Origin: Basidiobolus meristosporus CBS 931.73 | Lineage: Eukaryota; Basidiobolomycota; Basidiobolomycetes; Basidiobolales; Basidiobolaceae | Assembly (NCBI GenBank): GCA_002104905.1 | Contig: MCFE01000373.1 | Coordinates: 20,940 to 84,939, forward strand | Direction: 5' to 3' | DNA length: 64,000 bases | Shown: one piece after another, positions 11,149-23,419 of the stretch | Numbering within the stretch: position 1 is the first letter of the stretch | Layout: every line of letters starts with the position of its first letter | Position numbers and translations under genes: made by a program | The notes under the pieces: generated by a model | Told to the model about the DNA's origin: nothing | Databases searched by the model: none | Seen by the model: only the letters and a program-made list of their open reading frames with translations

Positions 11149-14100
11149 ATGAGCCCTGAGCTGTCACTCTCTGCAGTGTCTACTACTGCTATTACTAGAA
11201 CTTTTCCCTCTGCTGAAAAGTTGGATGGATCAAACTATCAGGTGTGGAAGGTGAAGATGAAGATGCTGCAACAAGAAAGAGGCCTTTGGGATATTATCAT
11301 GGGAGAAGAATGCCCTCCTAAAAATGTGGGAGAGGAAGCCTTAAAGTACCAGTAGAGAGAACAAAGTGCCTTTAACTGCTTTTGCCTAAATGTTAAAGAC
11401 AAATTGCCGATTCAATGCTCAAGAGCAAATATGGCAAAGGATGCCTGGAAGGCACTAGAAGACACCTACCAGTCATGTTCAGCTGCTAAGAAAGTGTATC
11501 TTAGACAAAAATTCCTTACTAAACAATGCTGCCATGAGAAGAAATGGAAAATCTAACTAACCAAAAACCCTGCTGGTGGATGAGATGGAACTTGTGGGCA
11601 TACCAACTACCAATAAGGATATGAAAGTAACCATCCTGAATAGCCTGACTGATGTGTTTCAGGTCCTTGTATTAGCCCTAGAGTCCAGAACTGAAGAATT
11701 GACCTTAAATTATGTATATGAAAGGCTTCTGGATGAGGAATTAACAAAATCAAGCACCAATAAGAAGGAAGAAGAAAATACTTTAATCAGCAAGGATAAC
11801 CAGCCAAAGGAGGTACCCAAGACCCTACAAAGGCAACAGCAACCTGTTATGCAACTACAGCAAAAGGAAAGGAAGCACATAAGACCAGTGCTTCAAACAG
11901 AGAGATGGCTAGCAGAGAAAGCCTGAATATGGAAATGCTGCAACAACTGAAGATAGACCATTCATATCAGCACTAGATATGGCTACAAAATAGGATTCTT
12001 GGATGTGGTATATTGACTCTGGAGCATCTCAATACTTCACACACCAAAAAGAACTTTTTACCCAATATCAAGAAATTCCAATTAAGAAGGTTTTCATGGG
12101 TGACAATAGAACACTTGATGCTGTGGGAGAAGGAACTATCCAAGTAAACCTTAGAAGCAGTGAAGGAAGCCATACACTGACCTTTAGAGAAGTGCTCTAT
12201 GTACCAGATATAGCCAAGAACCTACTTTCTGTAAGGAAGGCCACTGCAGAAGGACTCAGTTTCAACTTTGACAATTCTGGATGCAAGATCACTGATCAAA
12301 ATGGTGCCCATATTGCTTTGGGTATCTGAGATTGGAATCTATGCAGTAGACTTATATTCCATCATATTTGGAAGCCAATATAAGTAACTTAAATGAAGAA
12401 ACACCAATGCTTTGGCACAGGAGATTTGGGCACATCAATTTAATTATATATTTGTACAAAATGATCAAAGATCAGCTAATTTCCGGAGGACAAGTTGATC
12501 CCCCAGCTGATTTGGAGCACTGTGAGGCCTGCATATATGCAAAACAAGCTAGACAGCTGTTCAAGAGCTCTGGGTTAATCAAAACTAAGAAAAAACTAGA
12601 TCTAATTCACTCAGATCTGTGTGGGCCAATGTCAACTTATCCTTTGGTGGGATGAAGTATTTAATCACTTTTATTGATGAATATACAAGATACATGTGGG
12701 TTTACTTCGTGGAGAGAAAGGAAGAAGCTCTTTCTAAGTTCAAGGAGTTCAAAGCCATGGTGGAGAGAAAAACTAGTGAACAAATCAAGAAAATTTGCTC
12801 TGACAACAGTGGAGAATATACCGCAAACTCTTCATCCACTTCTGCAAAACTCATGGGATAAAGCAAGAGACTACTGTTCCATACTCCCCACAGCAAAACA
12901 GAGTAACAGAATGTGCTAACAGATCAATAATTGATATGGCAAGATCTATGATCCATGATCAAATATTATCCTATGATTTTTGGGCTGAATCAGTTGCCAC
13001 TGCTGTATACCTTAGAAATAGGAGTTACAACAGAATAATTTGTGATCTGACTCCATCTGAAGCATGGTATGGGTAAATACCAAGTGCAGAACATCTAAGA
13101 ATACTTGGTTGTACAGCATATGCCAAGAAACTTCCTTCAAATCTGTCAAAATTTGAGCCAAAAAGTGTAAAATGCATATTTTTTGGTTACTGCAATGAAG
13201 CCCTTTTCACTCCAGAGCACTCTACAACAATGTTTCAGCCAGAATCAATCCCCAGAAATACCCCAGAAGTGATCATTTCAGTATCAAATGCCTGGAGATC
13301 CAATTGGACAAGAAATAGCCCAAATTACTACATCAATGAGGGTACAAACTTAGCCTATGCCTATTCAGTCCATATTGATGAGCCCCAGACTATAAAAGAG
13401 GCCCTAAATTGCCCTCAGACAAAGTCTTGGAGATCTCCAATGACTGCTGAATATCAGGCCCTGATGGAAAATCAAACTTGGGACTTAGTCAAATTACTAA
13501 TCAACCAAAAATCAATTGGATGCATATGGGTCTTTAAGAAAAAATACAAGGCTAATGGTACATTTGAAAGATGCAAAGCAAGACTTGTGGCCATGGATAC
13601 TCTCAAACAAAAGGACTTGACTATACTGTGACCTTTGTACTGGTAGCAAAGTTTAATTCCATCAGATTAATATTGTCTATTGCAGCCAAATATAAGTTTT
13701 TTATACATTAAGTGGATGTAAAAATTGCTTTTTTGAATGGAGAACATGAGGAGAATGTTTATATGGACCAGCCTGATTGGTCTGCTGACCAAGATACCCC
13801 CCATTTAGTCTGCAAGCTTAGAAAATCTCTATATAGTCTCAAACAATCACCAAGAGCCTGGAATTGTAAGATAGATTCTTATTTGGAATCTTTGAGTTTC
13901 AAAAGGAGTAGTGCTGACTATAGCATATACTATAAGCCAGATAGAGCAAATCCAGTTCTATTAGCTCTGTATGTAGATGACCTTATTATAGCCACCAATA
14001 ACCTATCAATATTAGAAAAGACTAAATCCAGCCTATCTAAAGAGCTCAAGATGTCCAACCTAGGAAAACTCAGTTACTACTAAGAGCTAAAGTTCCCCAT

Positions 14101-14850
14101 AGACAGATGTACCTTGACTATTGCCCTAAGCCAATCCAAGTATATTCAAGATATACTAAGGATGTACCAAATGGAAGACTGTTAACTGGGAGCCATCTTA
14201 ATGGAGACAAACCTTAACTTGGTCAAAACCCAACCAAATCAAGAAAGCTTGGTGCCATCTGAAAGCCCTGACTTTCCTTATCAATCAATGGTTGGCAGTC
14301 TGACATTTATAATGCTTAGAACAAGTCCAGATATCTAATATTCAGTGGGAGTTGCCCACCAGAATAATCAGAACTATGGATCTCCTCATATTGCAGCAGT
14401 TAGGTGGATCTTTAAATACCTAAAAGGAGCTGCTGATATTTACTTAAGATACACTTATAAGGATTCAGAACAGAATCTTGTGAGATACTCAGATGATGAT
14501 TGGGGACAAAATCTGGAAGACAGAAGATCCACCACAGGACACACCTTTCTTTACTCTCAAGGAGCAATTTCATGGAATTCAAAACAGCAACCAATTGTAG
14601 CACTTCCCACCACAGAGGCAGAGTACATGGCAGCCTGTGAAGCTACAAAAGAAGCAATGTTGTTAAGAAAGCCTTTTACAGATTTTGGCCTATGTCAAAA
14701 AATGCCTATTACTTTATCTCAAGATAATGAAGGATGTACACAGTTAGGTTCAAATCCAACTTTCATTCCAGAACTGAGTACTTACATATTAGACATCACT
14801 TCATACGTGAAGCTATAAAGAATAACTTGGATCTAATTCAAGATATATTT
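11149..14850 (+). pseudogene. Ty1/copia gag-pol relic, element A, 3'-truncated
   Basis: The gag start ATG (11,149) lies inside the primer-binding site. Gag (KLDGSNYQVWKVKMKML) is followed by decayed spacer, protease (WYIDSGASQYF near 12,005), integrase (HRRFGHIN, then C-to-C zinc motif; 12,368-13,200), reverse transcriptase with intact YVDD (near 13,970) and RNase H (TTEAEYMAACEATKEA near 14,610). Many stops and frameshifts are present, for example TAG at 11,353-11,355 and losses around 11,550, 12,330 and 13,075. The copy stops near 14,850 without a 3' LTR and passes directly into Plavaka-like sequence. It is the same family as element B but much older. Confidence 0.88.
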
Positions 14851-15270
14851 TCCTTCAATGTCAACATATGACTCTCAATGCTTCAGATGTATTTTGGGTA
14901 GAAACTGCTTCAGATGGCTACTTGAATAAATAAACATCAAGTTTATCCCGTTCTTGCATTTGTAGTGTTGCATATACTTATGACTATTGATTGGAGCTTG
15001 GGAGAAATAGCATGGGGAGTGGATACTCCAGAATATCTTGCCAATTCTTTCATATTTCTTCAGCATCTCAAAGGGCTCATTTAGCTTGAAATGCCACATG
15101 TACAACTTGGGCATTAGTGTAGGGATATTGCTGAGGAGTAAATGCATTGCTACCAGTGGAAAGCTTTTTCTCCTACATATTCCCGCTATTTTTAGTACCA
15201 CTGTTCTTGATTAACTGCACTTTCTGGCCAATGGCTTATAGCTTGCCAGCTTTGCTGCATTTGTAGGTTG
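14851..15270 (-). pseudogene. TNP2/Plavaka-like transposase relic P5
   Basis: The minus strand encodes a segment (MWHFKLNEPFE, then MQHYKCKNGINLMFIYSSSHLKQFLPKIHLKH) that aligns with copy P3 near 42,650-42,900 (MQHFKLNEPFE in another frame). It is bounded on the left by truncated copia A and on the right by gypsy F. With the 43-bp fragment at 10,755-10,797 it is probably one relic, split by copia A with loss of about 600 bp. Confidence 0.6.
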
Positions 15271-15274
15271 ACTG

Positions 15275-18263
15275 CTATATGTTCCCTTGATGAGAAGATG
15301 ATGTTCTTAGATTTGCTGGGCACCGGTTGGGTAGAGTACTTTCATGGAATGGTTCTAGGAGGGATACATGGAATGTATCATGAATTTTCATACTTGGTGG
15401 CAACTGAAGTTGGTACACAATTGCACTAAGTTTCTTCTTGATCTTGAATGGACCTAGTTTCTTGTAGTCTAATTTGTCACAAGGGCAGCTGGTAGCAATG
15501 TTTCTGCTCAAGAGCCATACTAAGTCTCCTTCATCAAGCTTGGGGCTAGGCTGCTGTTTGTTGTCTGCAAACTTCTTGTACCCCTCATGGGCTAAGGATA
15601 GTTCTTGCTTGAGTGTTTCTTGGATTTCTAGAATAATTGACACATGTTCAGCTGCTGGGGGGCTCATAGGGTTGGTTAGGATCTGAATATCAAATTGCAG
15701 ATGAAAACCATAATTTGCATAGAATGGGGTGAGACCTGTTGCATGAAGTGCTTCCAGAATCTTGATATGAACTGGGGCCATCTATCTGATACAACATCAC
15801 TGGAGATACCATGGAGTTGGAAAATATTCTTGATCACTAAGTGGGTAGTCTCCTTAGCATCTATGTTCTTTGAGCAGGGAATGAAGTGAGCCAACTTGGT
15901 GAGCCAATCTGCCATTACTAGGATTGAATTGAATTTGTTGAATTCTGGGAGGTTGGTAATGAAGTCCATTGAAATTGACTTCCAATGCTGGTTGGGGATT
16001 GGCAAGGGTTGGAGTAGTCCATATGGCTAGGGTCTAGCAGATTTTACATGGTTACATATATCACAGGATTGGAGGTACTCCTTGACAAGAGATATCATCT
16101 TGATTATTGTGGCTATGGAACTGGTGGCTTGGCTGGCCTTGACTTTCTCAAGGAGTGAGGGAGCAATAATGCTGGACAACTGGGTGGCAAGGAGCTCAAA
16201 GTGTCTTCTGTTGAGTACCAGGTGTTTCATTTGCTGACAGGCATCATCCCCTTCTTCAAGGGAATACTCCACCTTTCTGGACAGGGCATCAGGCTTTCCC
16301 CGTTTTATTCCTGGTCTATAGGTGATGACAAAGTCAAGGCTGGACAGGACAAGGGACCATCTGGCTTGTCTACGGTTTAGTACTTTTGAGGAGGTAGAGT
16401 ACTCAAGCTTCTTGTTGTCACAGAAGATCTTATCTTTTGGGCTGCACCATCAAGGTAGGACATCCATTGTTCAAAGGCAACAATGACTGCAAGTAGTTCC
16501 TTATCATAGATATTGTAGTTTACTTCAGCTGGAGTAAATTTCTGGGAGTAGAATGCAATAGGGTGTAGAACATTCTTGTCATTGTACTGGGAACAGATTG
16601 CACCAAGTGCAAAGTCAGAGGCATCAGTTTCAGTGATGAAAGGTTTCTCAAGATCAGGGTGAGCAAGCAGGAGAGCCTATAGGAAGGATTTCTTGATGGA
16701 ATTAAAGTGCTTGAGCTGTTCCTCATTCCTGGCAAAGGGCAGATTCTTCTGGGTGAGCTTTGTCAAGGGAGTGACTATCTTGGAGTAGTGGGCAATAAAT
16801 CTACAATAGAAGCTGGCAGATCCAAGGAAGGACTGCACTTCTTTTACATAATAGGGAGTTTTCCACAACTGGATGGCTTCTACTTTCTTGGGGTCCATTC
16901 TTGTTCCATCTGAGCTGATAAGATAACCTAAGAGCTCAACTTCTTTTGGGTCAAACTCACATTTCTCCAATTTGGCATAGTGACCAGCAGTGTCAAGTTT
17001 GGTCAAGACTTTCTTGACATGGGAATTCTGTTCTTCTTGTGTCTTAGAGTAGATCAAGATGTCATCAAGATAGATAACCACAAATTGGTCAAGGAATTCA
17101 CAGAAGATGTCATTCATCAGGTGTTGAAAGACCGCTGGTGCATTGGTGAGACCAAATGCCATAACTTTATACACAAAATGACCATATCTTGTCCTGAATG
17201 CAGTTTTGCATTCATCACCAGGCTTGATCCTGACAAGGTTATATACTCCTCTGAGGTCAATCTTAGTAAATACTTTGGCAGCAGAGAGTCGATCCAGCAG
17301 GGTGTTGATCAGGGGTAAATGGTACTGGTTCTTGATTGTTATCTTATTCAGTGCATGGTAGTCTACACACATTCTTAGGGTACCATTCTTTTTTTTGACA
17401 AAGAGGATTGGGGCACCAGCTGGGGACTTAGAGTGCTGAATAAAACCTTTCTGGTGGTTTTCTTGAATATAGCCATGGAGTTCTTTCAAATCAGATTGCA
17501 AGAGGTTGTAAATAGGACCAAAAGGTGGGGTTCTTCCTACTTCAAGGTCAATGGGACAATCATAGCATCTATGGGCTAGGAGTAGTTTGGCTTTCTTCTT
17601 GTCAAAGACATGGGCAAACTCTTGATATTTGGCAGGTATTCCATTGGAGGGGGTTCCTTCAGTGATGATGGGCTCCTGTATCTGGGATAGCTTAGGAAAG
17701 GATACTCCTTTACCTGAAAAATGAGGTGGTTTCATGGAGTTGACATGGTGGATTCTGGGGAATGTCAGGATTTTGGTCTTCCAGTTATAGCTGGGTTTTG
17801 GTTACTAAGCCATGAGCTTCCAGGGACTACGGAGTAATGGGGAGTGTTGATGATGCCTGGACAAATGACTGGTCAACAAAACAAGAGGAAGCACCAGAAT
17901 CTATGAGGGCAAGGACACAGACAGGGCTGGATTCATGGATGTGGATGTTGACAGGTTTTCTTAAGGACTGGATGGACTTGGTAGGGAATGATATTTCTTG
18001 AATGTGCTGAATTTGCATTGGAGGGTCCAGTTGCAAGCCTGTGATTGTAACTGGACATTGGAGTTTCTCAATAATTCAGGAGAAGATTGCTCACTGGATG
18101 ATTGCAGGAGCTTGAAGCTGGACCTCTTGTTAGGACAAGACTTTGCAATGTGGCCTGGCTGGCCACAGTAAAGGCACAGGTTTGCCTGCTGATGTCTAGA
18201 TCCTTCTTCTTTGGTGAGTTTCTTATATTTAGCACTGTCAATTTGCATAGGATCATCAAGCAT
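15275..18263 (-). pseudogene. Ty3/gypsy gag-pol relic, element F
   Basis: Read on the minus strand, the order is Gag zinc knuckle (CLYCGQPGHIAKSCPNK near 18,170), aspartic protease (ALIDSGASSCF near 17,900), and a 352-codon reverse transcriptase frame (16,677-17,735) with VDYHALNKIT, AFGLTNAPAVFQ and catalytic YLDDILIYS. Then come RNase H (ETDASDFALGAICSQ, 16,400-16,670), the integrase zinc domain (16,027-16,272), the integrase core (MADWLTKLAHFIP, 15,676-16,005) and an integrase C-terminal region (15,275-15,781). Domain order protease-RT-RNase H-integrase is that of Ty3/gypsy. Breaks include a stop at about 16,676 after the RT frame and frameshifts around 16,440 and 15,700. The 3' end is truncated at about 15,285, with no 3' LTR. 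Confidence 0.88.
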
Positions 18264-18900
18264 GGTAATGGGTGACTGGATTACTGGAGAGGAGGTTGGC
18301 TGATAAGTATGTTGGAATTTCTGTTTCTTCTGGAAAAGACATCCACAGGTAAGTCAGAAGCAGTCTGATAGAACTGTTATGAATAGACACAAGACAGGAG
18401 GGTAGAGCTAGGCAAGACAGGACCAGGAAAGGACTTAGGTGTGGATCAACAAGGCAAGATGTATTTCCAAGGCAAGGCTGTTTATTCAAGACCTGTGTTT
18501 ATCAGACTGAGGAATAAATAAGGGGGGATAGGAATATAATTACTTTTTGGCAATATGGATGCCAAGAGATATTGGCTAATTCTAATGGGGTTCTGGGGTG
18601 AGGCACAGTAAGTGTGCCAAGATAGAATATACTAAAGAACAGACCAGAATATCACATGGAGATATGTCAGGGGTCAGCTGATCATGTAACTAGGTCATCT
18701 GACATGTAGTTACCATATATGGCATGGGACAACATAAACTCTAATGGGAAACTTCCATAGAATGTTCCATTGTGTAACATTGACTTGGAGCATTCAAGAA
18801 GTTGCTAGAATGCAGTGGAACTCTCTAGACAGAACTGGGATTTCTTCACTGACTTGGTTTAGCTAGATGATTGGAGACCAGGAATGTCATGTGATCATGA
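18264..18900 (-). repeat. Probable 5' leader and LTR of gypsy element F
   Basis: The region upstream of F gag on the minus strand contains a GAATAAACA polyadenylation-type motif (near 18,480) and a CCATATATGG box (18,713-18,722), as an LTR promoter region might. No second copy exists in the window because the 3' end of F is lost, so exact LTR ends cannot be set. Confidence 0.35.
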
Positions 18901-19064
18901 CATGTAACATGTCAGAAACATGCATGACACTATCTTGGTCCACTGGTACTATCTGCCACTAAATTTAATTACTAGCCCTAAAGTAAGATCTATACAAAGC
19001 ACTTATAGTGCCAGATAGTACCAATGGACCAAGATAGTGCCATGCATTTTTCTAACATGCTACA
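18899..19064. repeat. Long inverted repeat (foldback) with CACTA-like arms
   Basis: The left arm (about 18,899-18,961) and right arm (about 19,001-19,064) are near-complementary over some 60 bases with a spacer of about 40. The arms contain CACTATCTTGGTCC and, inverted, GGACCAAGATAGTG. CACTA/TAGTG ends are typical of CACTA/EnSpm transposons, and a TNP2-like relic starts at 19,598. The link is an inference. Confidence 0.7.
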
Positions 19065-19590
19065 AGCCACAGGAGCTAGATTCAGAGTGCCATGGTTATT
19101 GAGTAGCTGATGCATGTACTCAGCTCTTCTGTGCTCCTACACATTGTGCACAACATTGACCTATAAAAAAAGGTCAAAAAATGGATTTTCTCCAACACAA
19201 TGGGTGTAACACAGAGGTGGCTTTGCATGAAGATGCAGAGCTATGTTTCACACTCTCTGTCCAAGTATAGGTCCACTTGGCCTCCCTGATGCACTATGAC
19301 ATCATTTGGCACTCATGGCTCAATGTGGCACCGTCCAATGGAACAACTCTAATATAGTGCCAGATAGTGCCATGCACCTTTGTGGCATATTACAAGCTGC
19401 AAAAGCTAGATGCCTAGTGCCATGGGTATTGAGTACCAGATGCATGTCTTCAGTCCTTCTGTCCTCTTACACATCATGAAAAATATTGATCCCAAAAATA
19501 AGGTCAAAAAATGGACTTGCTCCCACATGATGGGTGAAGCACAAGGGCTGCTTTGCATGCAGCAGCAGAACTATGTTTCTACAATCGTAT
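19009..19590. repeat. Two direct copies of a roughly 235-bp sequence
   Basis: Positions 19,009-19,245 and 19,355-19,590 share the same order of motifs (GTGCCAGATAGT, GCCATGCA, ATTGAGTA, AAGGTCAAAAAATGGA, GCTTTGCATG, CTATGTTTC) at roughly 70 percent identity by eye, separated by about 110 bases. The repeat continues the right arm of the foldback. It may be the subterminal region of a CACTA-type element. A related GTGCCAGATTGT sequence occurs near 26,330-26,370. Confidence 0.6.
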
Positions 19591-19597
19591 GATGGGA

Positions 19598-21910
19598 TCA
19601 TGACGGTGATTTGCTAATTTTACAACCAAATAAAGGTATAAAACTTGACAAGATTTTATTGGTGGTGTGACAATATTTGCATGGTATTGCTGGGGTCATT
19701 TGGTGCTCTGTAACTATTTTAAGTGGATCCAGTTGGCCAGGACTTCCAATTGCCTTATATGGCAAGAAACTTGACGGTATTATGATGGCTTCACAGCAAC
19801 CTCTACAAATGCGCACACCTGCCGCAATTGACATGCTTCTACCACCTCAACTTTATAGCTTTTTAGTGTGATACTTGCAAAGCTGCCATATACCTTGTAC
19901 TGCTGATAACATATACATCTTGCAAGCATATGCTTGGTTATTGCCACTTATGCCATGAATACCTCCTGAATATCCGCAAAGAACTTCTTGGTATTTTGCC
20001 AATATATTCCTTCTACCTGCTGGATTCTAGTTCCCTTTATAGGTGTGCTTGGGCCTTTGTTTTTGTGAGTTCCATATTGAATGGTGTAGAAATTGGCTTG
20101 TGACCATGAAAAATCTGGCATACCTAGGTCAAGTTTTCCCAATAAAAATTAGTTGCTTGTTCCACCCAACCTAACTTTGTACTATTTAACTGATTACCAC
20201 ACATTGAGGCTTCTTAGCTTCTTAATACTGTAGGCATAGGTGTCTCCATGTGCACACTTGTCCTCAGTATTGTCCAACTCTTTTTGGCTGTCCTCCATGT
20301 GCCAACTCATCACATCCATGACAGACACAAAGGTAACATTCTTGATGAGATTGGGGCATGGTAATACCTGCAACTTGACTGGTCTTCATATATCCCTGTT
20401 GTGCATCAACATTTAAAACTTAGCCTACTTCACTCTGTTAGAAAATCTAGTACCCTAACTGATTTTCCCTAACCCAGACATAACTAATCTGTGTTATGGT
20501 TTATTTTTTCACTTCTCAGAATCTATTTTTAGCTGTTAACCTGATCAATTTTCAAGTGGTCATTACTTCCTGAACTCATCTGCTAAGCCTTTCCAAAGGA
20601 TTAGTCATCTGGGATCCATCCAGCCACTTAGTAGTTGCCAAGACATCAGCTGATTAATGATGCAATTTTTCATTTATCTTATGCGCTTATGTAATAATAC
20701 ATACTTTTACACAACAGCATTTACTGTTATCCTGCCAGAAAGCATACAAAACTCATCCAGCAATAGGTACAAGTAGCTATCCAGGTTGGACGGTGATTTA
20801 GGCCCAGATACCAATGAGACTACTATCAGATTATTGCTCTGATACCGTAAGATGGGAGGTAGATTCAGGTTGATGAGAATCAGTGGCCAGCAGGATTTGC
20901 TGGTAGAGTACTTGTTTAATGAGAATCCATGGAGTGCTAAAGCAAAGGCATGGTCATACATACCTTCAAAGTAGCCCTTGCTTCTTAGCTGTTTGTAATG
21001 TTTGCCATCAAATATAATGGATGTGTTTGTGCTTGATTGATACTGAGTGTGGTACTCCATAGCTTTGCAATATATTTTTCACTGCTTCAGCTTCCTCAGT
21101 TGTGGCATGACCAAAATATATCCTGAGTGTGAACAATGTTTTCCCTCAATTGTGGTGGATTCCTGACAATTTGGACATGTTGCAATGGTAGCATTTCCAG
21201 ATGTGAATGCCATGCAACTGTTAACACATGCTGGAATCAGGATAGTCTCTGGCTCATATGTTGCCAGTTGCGTGACAGTTGTCCTCTTGTACCATATACA
21301 TGGTAAGTTGCATTCTGGTATGATTTTGGCAAGAAGTAGTAATAAATCCTTAAAGCCCCCATTACTGATATTAGTGGAGATGTGCCACTTCTCTAGCCAC
21401 AACATTATATCATTCTCCAGTAGATGAATTACTGGGCTCACTTGGCTCCATAAAGCATCCTTTGCATTTGCTTAAATGGGTGTTGTCTCATTGCATATAG
21501 GGATTTGACTGGGCTCATATGTGGTACTGTTGTTAGTGGAGATAGGCTCACAATTAATCAGTGAACCTTCTTTGTCAGAGCCATCACTCTGTGTGCCATA
21601 TTCAGAAGGTGGAGGTGAGCCTAAAGCTGTCACAAACTCACTGGACTCAGTTTGTGCAAGTTGACAAAGATGGCCAGGTGCCAATATAAAAGTATCAACT
21701 GGCTGTCAAGATAATGCTGGTACAGTAGTTACCAATGAATGGTCAAATATGACTTAGGTGGCAAAACACTGGCTATGATCCTTGTAATACTCCTATGCTG
21801 TTTGCATGTTTCATGGCTGAGTGGCTTGTCACAATAGCCACATGGTCTTTTTTCTCTTCTCTTACGGTGTTGAGTCAAAGTAGTCTTGTCCATGGGGCAA
21901 ACAGTTTGAC
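19598..21910 (-). pseudogene. TNP2/Plavaka-like DNA transposase relic P1
   Basis: Read on the minus strand. A possible zinc-finger segment lies at 21,790-21,910 (CDKPLSHETCKQHRS). An acidic linker at 21,472-21,684 includes GSPPPSEYGTQSD. The TNP2-type N-terminal domain (21,079-21,441) carries the CPNCQES zinc motif and ends YILVMPQLRKLKQ. The core (20,707-21,060) reads FDGKHYKQLRSKGYF, then LHGFSLNKYSTSKSCWPLILINLNLPP, then VSGPKSPSNLDSYLY, a pattern characteristic of CACTA/Plavaka transposases. C-terminal parts are at 19,948-20,142 (YWQNTKKFFADIQEVF) and 19,598-19,834 (PCKYCHTTNKILSSF). Frames are broken between these parts and a central piece is missing near 20,450-20,700. It is not functional. 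Confidence 0.75.
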
Positions 21911-22770
21911 CTTCAACAACGTAATGCTATTATATCACTTTTTGGTCAATACTCATGTGAACTTAAGTCAGTCTTGTATTTGAGACATTGCACCTACATG
22001 AATGTAAAATTCAATGATGATCCGTTTATTGTGCAGGATGAATCTGGCACTCTACAGCACTATCTGGCAATCTAATTTCTATTTTAATGCCAGTGGTAGG
22101 ATGCGGTTACTGGTATTTTTACTCAATTTTAATTATGTTGCTCACAACAGTGCTTTTCTTGCTTTATTTACTCTAGAGAGCTCTCTAGGGACATTCCTCT
22201 TGGTGCATACCTTCTTTTATGGATATACTGTGCATTAATAAGTATCTTAGCTACTTTGCCTAATATGAGATTTTCTCCTATATATGACCTTCCACTTTAT
22301 TTACTTGCCAATATGCTTAATCTCTTTAGATATCCAAATGTACACTGTAGTGGTGTATAGGTCCAAGGGAGAGATATGCCCAACACTTCTCAGGTGTTTT
22401 GTGTGTGGGGTGTTCACTGGGTGCAATAACCTCTGGCAAAAGCTTGCTAGGAATACTTGGGTTCTGTCTCTAATATCATGTGAAAGGGAATAAAGCCACA
22501 AGCTTGTCAAGGGAAAGCTATTGAGCTACAATCCCCAACTTGGTTGGCATCTTAACAAAAGTATGTGCTGGGTTCAGCGTCCTTTGAGATGACAATCTAC
22601 TAAAGCTTCCAAAGTCAAAACAACTGTAAACTCAACCAGCAGGGACTTGATAAGAATGCAGCTGCGGTCAATAGATACAAAGACAGAAAAGTATTTTTGC
22701 CTGGACAACAACAAACTTGGGAAAGAGTCAAATATAATAAAAGAAACCTACTCTGAGTATTCCTCACAAG
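21911..22770. other. Repeat-rich stretch, nothing recognised
   Basis: Only short frames on both strands (60-74 codons) with no domain I recognise. Composition is that of decayed transposon DNA. It lies between the N-terminal end of P1 and a relic LTR related to element H. Confidence 0.3.
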
Positions 22771-23419
22771 TAGTGCCTCCAAGGTCAGTTGGCTGTCAGC
22801 ATGGTTTCCTGGGAGTGTCCTGTGGTCTGGGGTTGGAAGTTCAAGTAGCAGCAGGTAGCAGTGATCACACTAATCAACAAGTTGGTATATTGATAAAAGG
22901 GATGATGATTTATTGTTGAGGGATAGCCTCCCTTATATACTTTTCTTACTGGCTAAGTGATTACTAATCATGATGTTCCAGAAGGTTCCAGATATGAATA
23001 GAAATCTAAATGACATCATAATGACCTAAGAATGTTCTAAGTAGGTGCTGGAAGGTTCTAAGAGGCACAGCACATCCAACCAATCAGGAATCAGTACTCT
23101 GAAACCTGTGTAACATAGGGATACCATATATGGAATGGAAATGGTAGGGATGGTGATGTGGGTTGATCAAGTGTCATGGGTACTAGTGTGGGTACTTGCC
23201 TAATATAGAAGCACTTATAGCTAGTAATCTTACATAAAGTGAGGGATAACTTATGCAATAAGGTAAGCAGATGTGATAGTCAACCAGCTTATGGGATAGT
23301 ACTGATCAGGTAAGACAAATGGGATAAAACTAAAATAAGTGTAGTAGAGATATAGGGAAGTAGAAAATATGGGAATGAGCACATCTGTCAGTGAGTTTCA
23401 CTGTCACCCCACTGCAACA
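22771..23419 (-). repeat. Diverged solo LTR related to element H
   Basis: The reverse complement follows the H LTR motif by motif: GGCAAGTACCC near its middle, ACCATATATGG, TTACACAGGTTTCAGA, ACTGATTCCTGATTGGTTGG, TAGAACCTTCCAG, ATTAGTAATCACTT, AGTATATAAGGG, and CAATAAATCATC. The right end (TGCAACA, 23,419) matches the TG start of an LTR in inverse. The left end is not exact. No internal region remains. It shows that the H family was active earlier than the H copy itself. Confidence 0.7.

Noticed and set aside
22014-22510. Short frames on both strands upstream of the H-related LTR relic
   Set aside because: No similarity to proteins elsewhere in the window, and no codon pattern that sets one strand apart.
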